From positions 186,001-250,000 of the forward strand of contig NZ_BBIW01000003.1 in NCBI RefSeq assembly GCF_000732325.1: a stretch of 64,000 nucleotides of DNA, in the 5' to 3' direction. Position numbers and translations under genes: made by a program. Numbering within the stretch: position 1 is the stretch's first letter; every line of letters starts with the position of its first letter. The notes below the pieces were generated by a model, which saw only the letters and a program-made list of their open reading frames with translations, had not been told where the DNA came from and did not search any database. The stretch comes from Paenibacillus sp. TCA20 (GTDB taxonomy: Bacteria > Bacillota > Bacilli > Paenibacillales > Paenibacillaceae). This document shows positions 23,058 to 31,392 of the stretch, piece after piece.

Positions 23058-24944
23058 ATGAATTGGCTCGGTTCCTTGCAGCAGCTTGGAAGAGCTGTCA
23101 TGCTTCCGACGATGGTACTGCCTGCAGCGGCGATTCTGCTAAGCATAGGCAGTCTTCCTTGGGAATCATGGGGATTTGAAAGTATAAGCGGTATAGCTAC
23201 CGTCGCAGGACAGAGCCTGTTTTATTTTTTACCTTATCTGTTTGCTGTCGGTGTCGCGCTCGGACTGTCCAATCAGGCGGGTCAAGCAGGACTTGCAGCG
23301 CTTGCAGGCATGATTATTTATGACCAAGTCGTAAGCCATTTCGGTAACGGGGCTGTTCAGCCCGCATCTCTGATCGGAATTATACTCGGCGCAATCGCCG
23401 GGTTTACTCATAACCGTTTCAAAAGCATCAAACTACCGGAAATATTGCAGTTTTTTGGTGGATCCCGATTTGTTCTACTGATTGTGGGATTGTTCTCCGC
23501 CTTGTTCTCCTGCATTATGCTCGGCTTAGCTCCTCTATTGCAGCAGCTGTTGGATTTGATTGCTTCCATGGAATACAGCCTCGGCGGTTTCGGGCTGTTC
23601 TTGTACGGTATTCTCTATCGGGTGCTTGTCGCATTCGGGCTGCATCATCTGCTTAATAATGTATTCTGGTTTCAGCTGGGGTCATACGAGACACCGGAAG
23701 GACAGATTATGACTGGAGATTTGCCGCGGTTTTTTGCCGGGGATCCTTCAGCAGGCTATTTTATGTCGGGATTGTTCCCGATAATGATGTTCGCCATTCC
23801 TGCTATTGCATTTGCCATTATTCAGGAAGCACGGGAAGATTTGAAGCCCAAGATACATAAGACCTTCATGACTTCTGCGCTCGTTTGTTTTCTAACAGGG
23901 GTGTCGGAGCAGATCGAGTTTGCCTTTTTGTTTGCAGCTCCCTATCTGTTTTTTGTACACGCCGTTCTGTCAGGGCTCGCCTTATGGATCAGCTATGTAC
24001 TTGAAATAAGACATGGGTTTTCTTATTCGGCAGGTGTTATTGATTACATACTGAATTTCCATTTGTCTGAAAATGCACTCTTATTGATTCCAATCGGGAT
24101 CATATATGGCCTGGTATATTACTTTTTATTCCGGTGGGCCATCCGCAGATTCCAGATCCCGACCCCGGGACGCGAGGAAGGCTCTGTGCTTGAGGACTGG
24201 GCAGGCAGTATACCATATCAAGCACCGCTTATTGTGGAGGCGCTTGGAGGGAAGGCCAATATTGTTCAGGTTGAGGCATGTATTACACGACTTCGGCTGA
24301 CTGTGCATAATGACCGTCTTATCGACAGCAGCGCGATGAAGGCACTTGGCTCAGCCGGTCTTATTAAGCTCGGCGCAGGCAACGTGCAGGTCGTCTTCGG
24401 CACCTACTCTGAGTTAATTCGTGAAGAAATTGCCAAGCTGCTGGAGCGTGATTTGCCGCAAGTGCTGTTTAGCAGTCCTGTACAAGGGAAGATGCTCCCC
24501 ATTGAAGAGGTGCCTGACAAAATATTTGCAGGCAAGCTGGTAGGGGACGGTGTCGCTTTTGAGCCGGAGAATGGAGAATTGCTGTCACCGGTGTACGGGA
24601 CGGTCATGCATTTATATCCGACTATGCATGCAATTGGAATTCAAACCCCGGAGGGACTTGAGGTTCTGCTTCATATCGGCATTGATACCTCACAGCTTAA
24701 GGGGAATTTTGAAGCTGTTGTCAGCGAAGGAGATACGGTAGAGCCAGGTCAGCTGCTCATTCGCTTTAACTATGCTGCCTTACTCAAGGAAGCGCCGTCT
24801 CTCGTTACTCCGATGGTCATTACCAACCCGGATCGTGTGAAGTCATGGAGTTATGCACCGTTTAAGCACGTTAGAAAAGGCCAGGCATCTGTCATGTCGG
24901 TCGTACTATATGAAGATAGGAACGTTGGAGGGGTAGAAGCATGA
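23058..24944 (+). CDS. PTS transporter EIICBA, glucose/N-acetylglucosamine family
   Basis: Phosphotransferase permease with domains in the order IIC (about 1-385, some ten hydrophobic segments), IIB (phospho-Cys408 in EACITRLRL) and IIA (phospho-His539 in VLLHIGIDT). GDLPRFFAGDPSAGYFMSGLFP in IIC resembles GamP/NagE-type permeases more than E. coli PtsG, so an amino sugar is a good guess; glucose cannot be excluded. AAAGGAGAGG precedes ATG 23058, giving 628 residues. Overlaps the next gene, enzyme I, by ATGA, so the two are translationally coupled. A recurrent inverted repeat lies upstream. Confidence 0.92.
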   Translation: MNWLGSLQQLGRAVMLPTMVLPAAAILLSIGSLPWESWGFESISGIATVAGQSLFYFLPYLFAVGVALGLSNQAGQAGLAALAGMIIYDQVVSHFGNGAVQPASLIGIILGAIAGFTHNRFKSIKLPEILQFFGGSRFVLLIVGLFSALFSCIMLGLAPLLQQLLDLIASMEYSLGGFGLFLYGILYRVLVAFGLHHLLNNVFWFQLGSYETPEGQIMTGDLPRFFAGDPSAGYFMSGLFPIMMFAIPAIAFAIIQEAREDLKPKIHKTFMTSALVCFLTGVSEQIEFAFLFAAPYLFFVHAVLSGLALWISYVLEIRHGFSYSAGVIDYILNFHLSENALLLIPIGIIYGLVYYFLFRWAIRRFQIPTPGREEGSVLEDWAGSIPYQAPLIVEALGGKANIVQVEACITRLRLTVHNDRLIDSSAMKALGSAGLIKLGAGNVQVVFGTYSELIREEIAKLLERDLPQVLFSSPVQGKMLPIEEVPDKIFAGKLVGDGVAFEPENGELLSPVYGTVMHLYPTMHAIGIQTPEGLEVLLHIGIDTSQLKGNFEAVVSEGDTVEPGQLLIRFNYAALLKEAPSLVTPMVITNPDRVKSWSYAPFKHVRKGQASVMSVVLYEDRNVGGVEA

Positions 24945-26683
24945 TACAAGGCATCTCAGGAGCGGCTGGTGTAGCCATCGGCAAAGCATTTGTTCTTCCA
25001 AGCTGGGAGTGGGATTTACCGGATCAGAAGATGGACGCTGTAGACCTGGCTCGGGAGTTCGAACGGCTGTACGAGGGGATTAAAACATCCCGTGATGAGA
25101 TTCAGCATATTAAGCAGGAATTCAATGAAGTGGTGGGTCCCGAGGAATCGAGCATTTTTGATGCTCACTTGGCCATATTAGAAGACCCGGTGTTCATGAA
25201 TGAAATTCAGGGGATTATTGAACGCCAATATAAAGCGGCTGAGGTCGCTGTAAAGGAAGCGATTGACCACTTTGTCACGATGTTTGACCTCTTGGATGAT
25301 GAATATATGAAGGAACGGGCACTGGACATCAAGGATGTAGGAAACCGTCTCTTGAAGCATTTATTGGGTGCTCCAGAGATTACACTTCCTCTGGATACAC
25401 AGCCCTATATTCTGGTAGCGAACGAGCTGTCTCCATCCCAATTGGCGCACTTGAATCCCAATTATGTGCTTGGTATCGTGACGCTGATCGGCGGCAAGAC
25501 CTCGCATTCCGCAATTATGGCTAGAGCTCTCGGAATCCCCATGGTATCAGGCCTTGAGAATAGTGTTAATCTTCCGGTTCAAACAGGGGATGTTCTCGTT
25601 ATTAATGGCGATGAAGGAATAGTGTATGTTAATCCGGATTCCCTCATCATCGAGAAATATACGGAAATCCGTGATCAGCAGCTGCGGAAGAAGGAGCAGC
25701 TTCAAGTTCTGGCGGAGGTGGATGCTGTCACCAAGGACGGAACACAGCTGAATCTGGCCGCCAACATCAGCTCTGTCAAAGAGCTGGACATGTCGCTTCG
25801 ATCCGGGGCTAAGGGGGTCGGCCTATTCCGTACGGAGTTCTTATATATGGATCGTCATTCATTCCCTAGTGAAGAGGAGCAATATGAAGTATACCGGCAT
25901 GTAGTGGAGAAGACAGGCGGGAATGCTGTAGTTATACGTACACTCGATATTGGCGGGGATAAACAGCTTGATTATTTCCCTCTTCCCGAGGAAGACAATC
26001 CTTTCCTTGGATACCGGGCGATCCGAATCAGCCTGGAGCTCAAGGATCTGTTCAAGACGCAGCTGACGGCTATTTTGCGGGCAAGCGTACATGGCAAAGT
26101 GAAGATCATGTATCCAATGATTTCATCACTCGATGAGATTAGGGAAGCGAATCAGATCTTGAATGAAGTAAAGGCAAGCCTGTCGGAGCGAGGAATCTCT
26201 TATGACCCCAACATTGAAGTAGGGATTATGATTGAAGTGCCGGCTGCCGTAGTTATCGCCGATCTGCTGGCCAGAGAGGTGGATTTCTTCAGCATTGGAA
26301 CTAATGATCTTGTACAGTATGTTCTGGCTGTTGATCGCATGAATGAACAAATTGCCCACTTATATCAACCGTTCCACCCTTCTGTATTAAGACTTCTACG
26401 TATGACGGCAGAGGCTGCGCATGCAGCAGGAATTAGTGTCAGTGTCTGTGGAGAACTGGCCGGTGATGAAAGGGCGGTTCCGATCTGGCTGGCGCTGGGC
26501 ATTCACAATTTGAGCATGTCTCCTCAATCTCTACTGAGAGTGAAGCACCGTGTGCTGAATACGGAAGCAGCGAAGGCTGTAACCGTGGCGAAATCTTGTC
26601 TAACCATGTCGACCGGTAAAGAAATTGAGGCAGAGCTGGAGAAGTATAAACGGAATTCGACACAAAGCACTTCATTGTCTTAA
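24941..26683 (+). CDS. ptsI: PTS enzyme I (phosphoenolpyruvate-protein phosphotransferase)
   Basis: First phosphoryl carrier of the sugar PTS; takes phosphate from PEP and passes it to HPr. IGGKTSHSAIMARALGIPMV holds the phospho-His, GLFRTEFLYM, ISLELKDLFKTQL and FFSIGTNDLVQYVLAVDR form the PEP/Mg site, and SVCGELAGD the catalytic Cys. 580 residues is slightly above B. subtilis PtsI. The start overlaps the EIICBA stop (ATGA). HPr is not adjacent, unlike the ptsGHI operon of B. subtilis. Confidence 0.96.
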   Translation: MIQGISGAAGVAIGKAFVLPSWEWDLPDQKMDAVDLAREFERLYEGIKTSRDEIQHIKQEFNEVVGPEESSIFDAHLAILEDPVFMNEIQGIIERQYKAAEVAVKEAIDHFVTMFDLLDDEYMKERALDIKDVGNRLLKHLLGAPEITLPLDTQPYILVANELSPSQLAHLNPNYVLGIVTLIGGKTSHSAIMARALGIPMVSGLENSVNLPVQTGDVLVINGDEGIVYVNPDSLIIEKYTEIRDQQLRKKEQLQVLAEVDAVTKDGTQLNLAANISSVKELDMSLRSGAKGVGLFRTEFLYMDRHSFPSEEEQYEVYRHVVEKTGGNAVVIRTLDIGGDKQLDYFPLPEEDNPFLGYRAIRISLELKDLFKTQLTAILRASVHGKVKIMYPMISSLDEIREANQILNEVKASLSERGISYDPNIEVGIMIEVPAAVVIADLLAREVDFFSIGTNDLVQYVLAVDRMNEQIAHLYQPFHPSVLRLLRMTAEAAHAAGISVSVCGELAGDERAVPIWLALGIHNLSMSPQSLLRVKHRVLNTEAAKAVTVAKSCLTMSTGKEIEAELEKYKRNSTQSTSLS

Positions 26684-26746
26684 TTTGACAGACAAGCTTC
26701 TGTAATACATGACAATGCAATATAAATAAGCATTAATCTGTACCAA

Positions 26747-26789
26747 AAAGAGGATGAACCGAGGCGGGCTGCCTGAATTCATCCTCTTT
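26747..26789. terminator. bidirectional terminator between ptsI and the PfpI-like gene
   Basis: AAAGAGGATGAA / TTCATCCTCTTT, 12-base perfect stem with A and T tracts. Confidence 0.85.
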
Positions 26790-26805
26790 GTCATTCATAT
26801 AAATA

Positions 26806-27333
26806 TCAGGATTCATCTGCGAGCAGATCACAGAAGGCTTTGCCGTATGGCGGCAAGTCAGGTGGTCTGCGAGCGGAAACAATGTTTCCATCAATGACCA
26901 CAGGCTCGTCCTTCCAGATCGCACCTGCATTCTCCATATCATCACGGATTCCTGGTGTTGAAGTGACCGTCACACCCTGCAATATCTTGGCAGAGATCAA
27001 TACCCAGCCGGCATGACAGATCTGACCAATGATCTTGTGATCCCGATGCATTTCCTGAATAAGCTCTATGACCTTAGGATATCTCCGCAGCTTATCCGGT
27101 GCCCAGCCGCCGGGAACGAGTATACCGTCGTAGTCTTGACTATTCAGCTCGTCGAAACTGTATTCAGCCTTGGCCGGGACACCGTACTTGCCTACATAGG
27201 TCTTGTCTTTTACTTCTCCGGCAAGATGAACCTCGGCGCCTTCTTCACGCACCCGATGAACAGGGTACCATAATTCCAAATCTTCAAACTCTTCATCCAC
27301 CAGTGCAATGACTTTTTTACCTGCTAATCTCAT
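26806..27333 (-). CDS. DJ-1/PfpI-family protein
   Basis: 175 residues. VIALVDEEFEDLELWYPVHRV carries the conserved Glu, and IIGQICHAGWVLISA the nucleophile elbow with Cys106-His107. GILVPGGWAPDKLRRYP completes the pocket. Family members act as deglycases, glyoxalases or proteases; which applies is unknown. GGAGTG upstream of ATG 27333, with the homologous start MRLAGKKVIAL. Monocistronic on the minus strand. Confidence 0.92.
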   Translation of the reverse strand: MRLAGKKVIALVDEEFEDLELWYPVHRVREEGAEVHLAGEVKDKTYVGKYGVPAKAEYSFDELNSQDYDGILVPGGWAPDKLRRYPKVIELIQEMHRDHKIIGQICHAGWVLISAKILQGVTVTSTPGIRDDMENAGAIWKDEPVVIDGNIVSARRPPDLPPYGKAFCDLLADES

Positions 27334-27561
27334 GTATTTGTAACACTCCTTCCTAACCGTATACAGTGCCATTGTAACTGAAATGACACGTGAATCCAAA
27401 TTCGCTGTAGGCTAAGAGAAATAGTTACGCTATGGAAAATAGTACATCCCTCATAGGGAAGGATTTATGCTACATTAGTCGAAGTAAAGTAGTAAAAAAG
27501 ATGAGATGAAGTCGAAAAAACTTGAATATTGAGATTGGAACAGATAGGTGGGGTTAGGGTT

Positions 27562-28005
27562 ATGCGCAGATGGTGCAAATGTAAATTGACAATGAACTTG
27601 GAGCTCCGAAGCGTAATCTATGCTAAGAGAGTAGAGATTAGAGATGTCCCCGTATTTTCCTGCATGACATGTTCAACTTATGAAGTCCTTAAGCCTGTTA
27701 AACCCGATTTGGTTCAGCTGATCGGCAGCTTAACTCCCGGAAGTGAATATGCCTCCGTTTCCTTTGCAGATTCGAATGAAGTTGCCAAGCTGATTACAGA
27801 ACTATTAGAGCATCATCCTGATATCGACATTGATGCCATGGGCAAAGAGATTGAACAAGCCAAGCAGGAGAGGATCAACCTGCTATTAGATTTGTATCAG
27901 TATGCGCTGAGTGCCGGCGATGAACATTGGATGAATGATGTGGAGCGAAGACTTGAACAGCTCTCTCAATTTCGGTGGGAGGAGCATTTTTCAGAGGCAG
28001 GCTGA
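27562..28005 (+). CDS. protein with YgiT-like zinc-finger head
   Basis: CKCKLTMNLELRSVIYAKRVEIRDVPVFSCMTC has the CxC...CxxC spacing and the VPV(x)2C pattern of YgiT-type (antitoxin-like MqsA) zinc fingers. The following 100 residues are helical and acidic (ITELLEHHPDIDIDAMGKEIEQAK). There is no HTH domain and no adjacent toxin gene. ATG 27562 follows a weak GGGTTAGGG. Unknown role. Confidence 0.65.
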   Translation: MRRWCKCKLTMNLELRSVIYAKRVEIRDVPVFSCMTCSTYEVLKPVKPDLVQLIGSLTPGSEYASVSFADSNEVAKLITELLEHHPDIDIDAMGKEIEQAKQERINLLLDLYQYALSAGDEHWMNDVERRLEQLSQFRWEEHFSEAG

Positions 28006-28132
28006 TGATACAGTACCAAATCTTATGAAAATTGGCTTTTCGACTCGTTTTTTGTTAATATATTGGGAGTGTAAGTTTTTCTGAAAAGAATGAAAACGAA
28101 AAACGGAAGTGACAAAGGGGGATGTATAGGCA

Positions 28133-28480
28133 ATGAAAACGATGACAAGACTGACTAGTATAGAACAGCTTGAAGAAGCAGTTACACAGTCTTCAGAGAC
28201 TCCGCTTCTGCTATTTAAACATAGTACTCGTTGTCCCATCAGTGCACATGCATATGAAGAGGTACAAGCCTACCTGGAAGCCGCACCTAATGAACAGATT
28301 AATTACTCCATTGTATTGGTCATTGAGGACCGGGCCGTATCTACAGCCGCAGCAGAGCGTTTGGGAGTTCGGCATGAGTCTCCACAGACGATTCTGGTGA
28401 AGAATGGGCATCCAGTCTGGCATACTTCCCACTCCGGAATCACTTCAAGAGACCTTAGTTCGGTTTTGAGCTCGACTTAA
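28133..28480 (+). CDS. ytxJ: bacilliredoxin YtxJ (BrxC-type)
   Basis: Monothiol thioredoxin-fold protein that removes bacillithiol from proteins in Bacillus. LLLFKHSTRCPISAHAYEEV carries the active TRCPIS motif (Cys34), and HESPQTILVKNGHPVWHTSHSGIT the cis-Pro region. 115 residues. AAAGGGGGATG precedes ATG 28133. Its presence suggests a bacillithiol-using host. Next to ccpA, as in B. subtilis. Confidence 0.92.
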   Translation: MKTMTRLTSIEQLEEAVTQSSETPLLLFKHSTRCPISAHAYEEVQAYLEAAPNEQINYSIVLVIEDRAVSTAAAERLGVRHESPQTILVKNGHPVWHTSHSGITSRDLSSVLSST

Positions 28481-28493
28481 AGCCTGTTTATGT

Positions 28494-28512
28494 TTATTGC
28501 AAGTCGCAATAA
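28494..28512 (+). promoter_or_regulatory. inverted repeat over the ccpA -35 box
   Basis: TTATTGC (28494-28500) and GCAATAA (28506-28512) are exact reverse complements five bases apart and cover the -35 hexamer. A repressor site is plausible. Confidence 0.45.
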
Positions 28513-28525
28513 TATGTCGTATCAT
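28497..28525 (+). promoter_or_regulatory. ccpA promoter
   Basis: -35 TTGCAA (28497-28502), 17-base spacer, -10 TATCAT (28520-28525), 54 bases before the GTG start. Confidence 0.7.
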
Positions 28526-28579
28526 AATTTTTAACATGAAAATGGGAATGAAAATTTATTGCAAATGGAGAGAAGGAAT

Positions 28580-29584
28580 GTGACGGTAACCATTTACGAC
28601 GTAGCACGTGAAGCCGGAGTATCTATGGCAACGGTTTCGCGGGTTGTGAACAACAACCCTAACGTTAAGCCACAAACGCGTAAAAAAGTATATGAAGCCA
28701 TAGAAAGACTCGGGTATCGTCCGAATGCAGTAGCAAGGGGGCTTGCTAGTAAGAAGACGACAACGGTCGGAGTCGTTATTCCGGATATCTCGAATTCGAT
28801 TTTTGCCGAAATTGCTCGGGGAATTGAAGATATCGCGAATATGTACCATTATAACATCATCCTATGTAACGCCGATAAGAAGAAGGAAAAGGAAATTCGT
28901 GTTATTAACACCCTTCTGGAAAAACAAGTGGACGGGCTTCTGTTCATGGGCGGTACAGTGACCGATGAGCATATTCAAGCTTTTCAAACAGCGGCAGTGC
29001 CGATTGTTCTTTGTGCGACGAGTGACGAGAAAGGAACGTTCCCTTCCGTCGATATCGATCACGAAGCAGCCGCTTTTGATGCGGTAAGCACACTGGTACG
29101 CCATGGTCACCGTGAAATTGCGATGATTAGCGGGACACTCCAAGACCCAGCGAATGGTTATGCAAGATTCCAGGGCTACAAGCGTGCGCTTGAAACAGCC
29201 GGGATCGAGTACCAGGAAGATTTGGTACGCATCGGCAACTATCGTTATGAGTCTGGTGTGGAAGCAATGAAGTACTTCCTTGGATTGAAGAAAAAACCAA
29301 CCGCAATATTCAGTGCAACCGATGAGATGGCGATTGGTGCGATCCACAGCATTCAGGATGAGGGGCTCAAAGTTCCAGACGACTTCTCGATCATCAGTGT
29401 CGATAATATTCGAATGGCTTCTATGGTTCGTCCACAGCTGACGACTGTAGCTCAGCCGATGTATGATCTTGGCGCGGTAGCGATGCGTCTGCTCACCAAG
29501 CTGATGAAAAAAGAGAACGTGGAGAATCCGCGTGTTATTTTGCCGCACGAAACGATTCTGCGTTTGTCAGTTAGTCATGTGTAA
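28580..29584 (+). CDS. ccpA: catabolite control protein A
   Basis: LacI-family master regulator of carbon catabolite control; binds cre sites when complexed with Ser46-phosphorylated HPr or Crh. [20 protein letters not shown] (helix-turn-helix), [45 protein letters not shown] and [12 protein letters not shown] match B. subtilis CcpA throughout, and from GTG 28580 it has the same 334 residues. GGAGAG nine bases upstream selects this start over the earlier frame start at 28559. A cre-like site at acsA in this window is a likely target. Own terminator. Confidence 0.97.
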   Translation: MTVTIYDVAREAGVSMATVSRVVNNNPNVKPQTRKKVYEAIERLGYRPNAVARGLASKKTTTVGVVIPDISNSIFAEIARGIEDIANMYHYNIILCNADKKKEKEIRVINTLLEKQVDGLLFMGGTVTDEHIQAFQTAAVPIVLCATSDEKGTFPSVDIDHEAAAFDAVSTLVRHGHREIAMISGTLQDPANGYARFQGYKRALETAGIEYQEDLVRIGNYRYESGVEAMKYFLGLKKKPTAIFSATDEMAIGAIHSIQDEGLKVPDDFSIISVDNIRMASMVRPQLTTVAQPMYDLGAVAMRLLTKLMKKENVENPRVILPHETILRLSVSHV

Positions 29585-29612
29585 TTAGCAACCGTATAGG
29601 TTAACTGGTAGA

Positions 29613-29638
29613 AAGCTCCGTTTTTGCGGAGCTTTTTT
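29613..29638 (+). terminator. ccpA terminator
   Basis: AAGCTCCG / CGGAGCTT stem with a T-rich loop and a six-base T tail. Confidence 0.85.
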
Positions 29639-29700
29639 GCTGAACAAAGGATGTGCTGATTCATAAACCAAGCCGAGCCAAAGGAGATGAATATGAAGTT

Positions 29701-30396
29701 ATGGCACAAACAATTGGACTCATTGGAGCGATGGATGAAGAGATTGAGCTGTTGCTGTCGGATATGGAGAATATCGTACGCACCGATTTTGCAGGCATAA
29801 CGTATACCGAAGGAGATGTCTATGGCAAGCATGTGGTCGTATGCAAATCAGGGGTAGGAAAAGTGAATGCGGCTGTAACGACTCAAATTTTGATTGAGAA
29901 ATTCAGCGTGTCTCATATTATTTTTACAGGGGTAGCTGGTGCTGTACACCCGGATTTGGAGATTGGAGATATCGTCATCTCGACGGCATGTATCCATCAC
30001 GATATAGATGTTACCCCTCTAGGCTACAAGCGGGGTGAAATTCCTTACCAGGAAACGTCGGCTTTTCCGGCGGATGCCGAATTGATCAAACGGGCGGCAG
30101 AAGCATGTGAGGAGTTGTCAGCGAGATATATTAGCGGGATTGTGCTGTCTGGTGATCAGTTTATTGCAAGCAAAGAGGTCGTGAGCAGTCTGCGGGATGA
30201 GTTCGAAGGAGCGTGTGCCGAGATGGAGGGGGCTGCAGTCGCACAGGTCAGCTTCATGAATAAAATTCCTTATGTTATTTTGCGTGCCATGTCGGATAAG
30301 GCAGATGGCTCAGCCCATGTGAATTTTGCTGAATTTACAGTGGAATCCGCTCAGAAATCCCATCGGATCGTAGAACACATGCTGGCAAATATGTAA
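29701..30396 (+). CDS. mtnN: 5'-methylthioadenosine/S-adenosylhomocysteine nucleosidase
   Basis: Hydrolyses MTA and SAH, clearing by-products of SAM-dependent methylation, polyamine synthesis and autoinducer production. IGLIGAMDEEIELL (catalytic Glu), FTGVAGAVHPDLEIGDIVIS, GDQFIASKEVV, AEMEGAAVAQV and LRAMSDKADGSA (catalytic Asp) are intact. 231 residues from ATG 29701, equal to B. subtilis MtnN; AAAGGAGATG upstream. Confidence 0.96.
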   Translation: MAQTIGLIGAMDEEIELLLSDMENIVRTDFAGITYTEGDVYGKHVVVCKSGVGKVNAAVTTQILIEKFSVSHIIFTGVAGAVHPDLEIGDIVISTACIHHDIDVTPLGYKRGEIPYQETSAFPADAELIKRAAEACEELSARYISGIVLSGDQFIASKEVVSSLRDEFEGACAEMEGAAVAQVSFMNKIPYVILRAMSDKADGSAHVNFAEFTVESAQKSHRIVEHMLANM

Positions 30397-30424
30397 GCAG
30401 GCAGCTCAGATGATTAACCGATAA

Positions 30425-30474
30425 AAGACAGGAAGCAGCCCGGGTGTCACCGGGACCAGGCTCCTGTCTTATTT
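30425..30474. terminator. bidirectional terminator between mtnN and acuA
   Basis: AAGACAGGA / TCCTGTCTT outer stem with an inner CCCGG / CCGGG hairpin. Confidence 0.85.
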
Positions 30475-31105
30475 AGTACATATAGCGTTGTTTAAACCGT
30501 ACGTGATCGAATTGTTCTTTGGAGGCAAGGGGGACCTTGCTGCCGATTCTCACCATGAGACAATTGGCTGGATGTGCACAAATTTCAGGGTCATCCGTAG
30601 CGTACCAGACCATATCCACCGTCTTCATTAATCGCTCCATCATTTTACGGTAGTCCCATACGGATAGTCCGCTTCCTTTCAAATCCCAATGCCAGTAATA
30701 TTCCGTCGTAAAGACGATATATTCCTCCATTTGTTCATGTTCAAAAGCGTGCTGAATGAGTGCGCGGCCGATCCCGTAAGAGCGGTAATCATTTGCAACC
30801 TCAATCGCTCCCAGCTCAATCAAATCCTTCATATTCCCTTCAGACCAACGCTCCATCTCATCAGGATAATGAAAAGTCACATACCCGATAATCGTGTCTT
30901 GTTCTCTGGCAATGATAATTCTTCCTTCCGGAAGCTCAGATATTTGAATGAGAGCCTCTTGCTGCTCATGAGGTCTTCGGAACGCATCAAGATCCGGATG
31001 CATGACTAGATCCTGCAGCAATGCAGCAGGAACAGGGCCTTCAACAACAATTTCCCTGCTGTTCTTAACAAGTGAGTGAGCGTGGTGATGTTTGGTATGG
31101 TTCAT
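30473..31105 (-). CDS. acuA: acetyltransferase AcuA, regulator of acetyl-CoA synthetase
   Basis: GNAT enzyme that in B. subtilis acetylates and inactivates AcsA. EGPVPAALLQDLVMHPDLDAFRRPHEQQEAL, LPEGRIIIAREQDTIIGYVTF, RWSEGNMKDLIELGAIEVANDYRSYGIGRALI and the ending FKQRYMY match B. subtilis AcuA over all 210 residues. An extra His-rich stretch (HTKHHHAH) sits at the N-terminus. Divergent from acsA, its substrate. The acuB and acuC genes that follow in B. subtilis, AcuC being the deacetylase, are absent here. Confidence 0.96.
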   Translation of the reverse strand: MNHTKHHHAHSLVKNSREIVVEGPVPAALLQDLVMHPDLDAFRRPHEQQEALIQISELPEGRIIIAREQDTIIGYVTFHYPDEMERWSEGNMKDLIELGAIEVANDYRSYGIGRALIQHAFEHEQMEEYIVFTTEYYWHWDLKGSGLSVWDYRKMMERLMKTVDMVWYATDDPEICAHPANCLMVRIGSKVPLASKEQFDHVRFKQRYMY

Positions 31106-31186
31106 TGTTCATCAGTGCTCCTTCTGGAGTGTCATAGCGTGTTCTCTCTACTTATAACAAATAACCAAAAAAATGAAAAGGAAATA

Positions 31187-31214
31187 TTAACACAATCTCA
31201 AACTATGCTATAAT
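31187..31214 (+). promoter_or_regulatory. acsA promoter
   Basis: -35 TTAACA (31187-31192), 16-base spacer, -10 TATAAT (31209-31214). It gives a leader of roughly 170 bases before ATG 31393. Confidence 0.7.
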
Positions 31215-31279
31215 ATTCCAGACATAAAGTTTTCACATTTCTAGCAATAGCCGCAGTAACTCGGATACGTCGGTAAGTT

Positions 31280-31319
31280 GAATCAAATTTTGCATGAAAG
31301 TGAGTTATGAATTTGATTC
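31280..31319. repeat. recurrent intergenic inverted repeat, copy upstream of acsA
   Basis: GAATCAAATT (31280-31289) and AATTTGATTC (31310-31319) are exact reverse complements, with CAT and ATG nearer the loop as in copy 1 at 22352. It lies in the acsA leader, just upstream of the cre site. Confidence 0.75.
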
Positions 31320-31333
31320 AGGTCATCACAAAT

Positions 31334-31349
31334 TTGTAAGCGCTAACTA
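31334..31349 (+). promoter_or_regulatory. cre site (CcpA operator) of acsA
   Basis: TTGTAAGCGCTAACTA fits the cre consensus WTGNAARCGNWWWCAW except for one base. It lies about 115 bases past the predicted start of transcription, a position where CcpA blocks elongation. B. subtilis acsA is likewise CcpA-repressed. Confidence 0.75.
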
Positions 31350-31392
31350 ACCTGTACATTGTGAAAATGTAACTGAGGAGGCTCTGAAGGCA

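Noticed and set aside
27562..28005. Toxin-antitoxin system at the YgiT-like zinc-finger gene
   Set aside because: No toxin gene lies next to it and there is no HTH domain behind the finger.
28862..29548. 228-codon open frame opposite ccpA
   Set aside because: Antisense to a well-supported gene; no start signal or domain.
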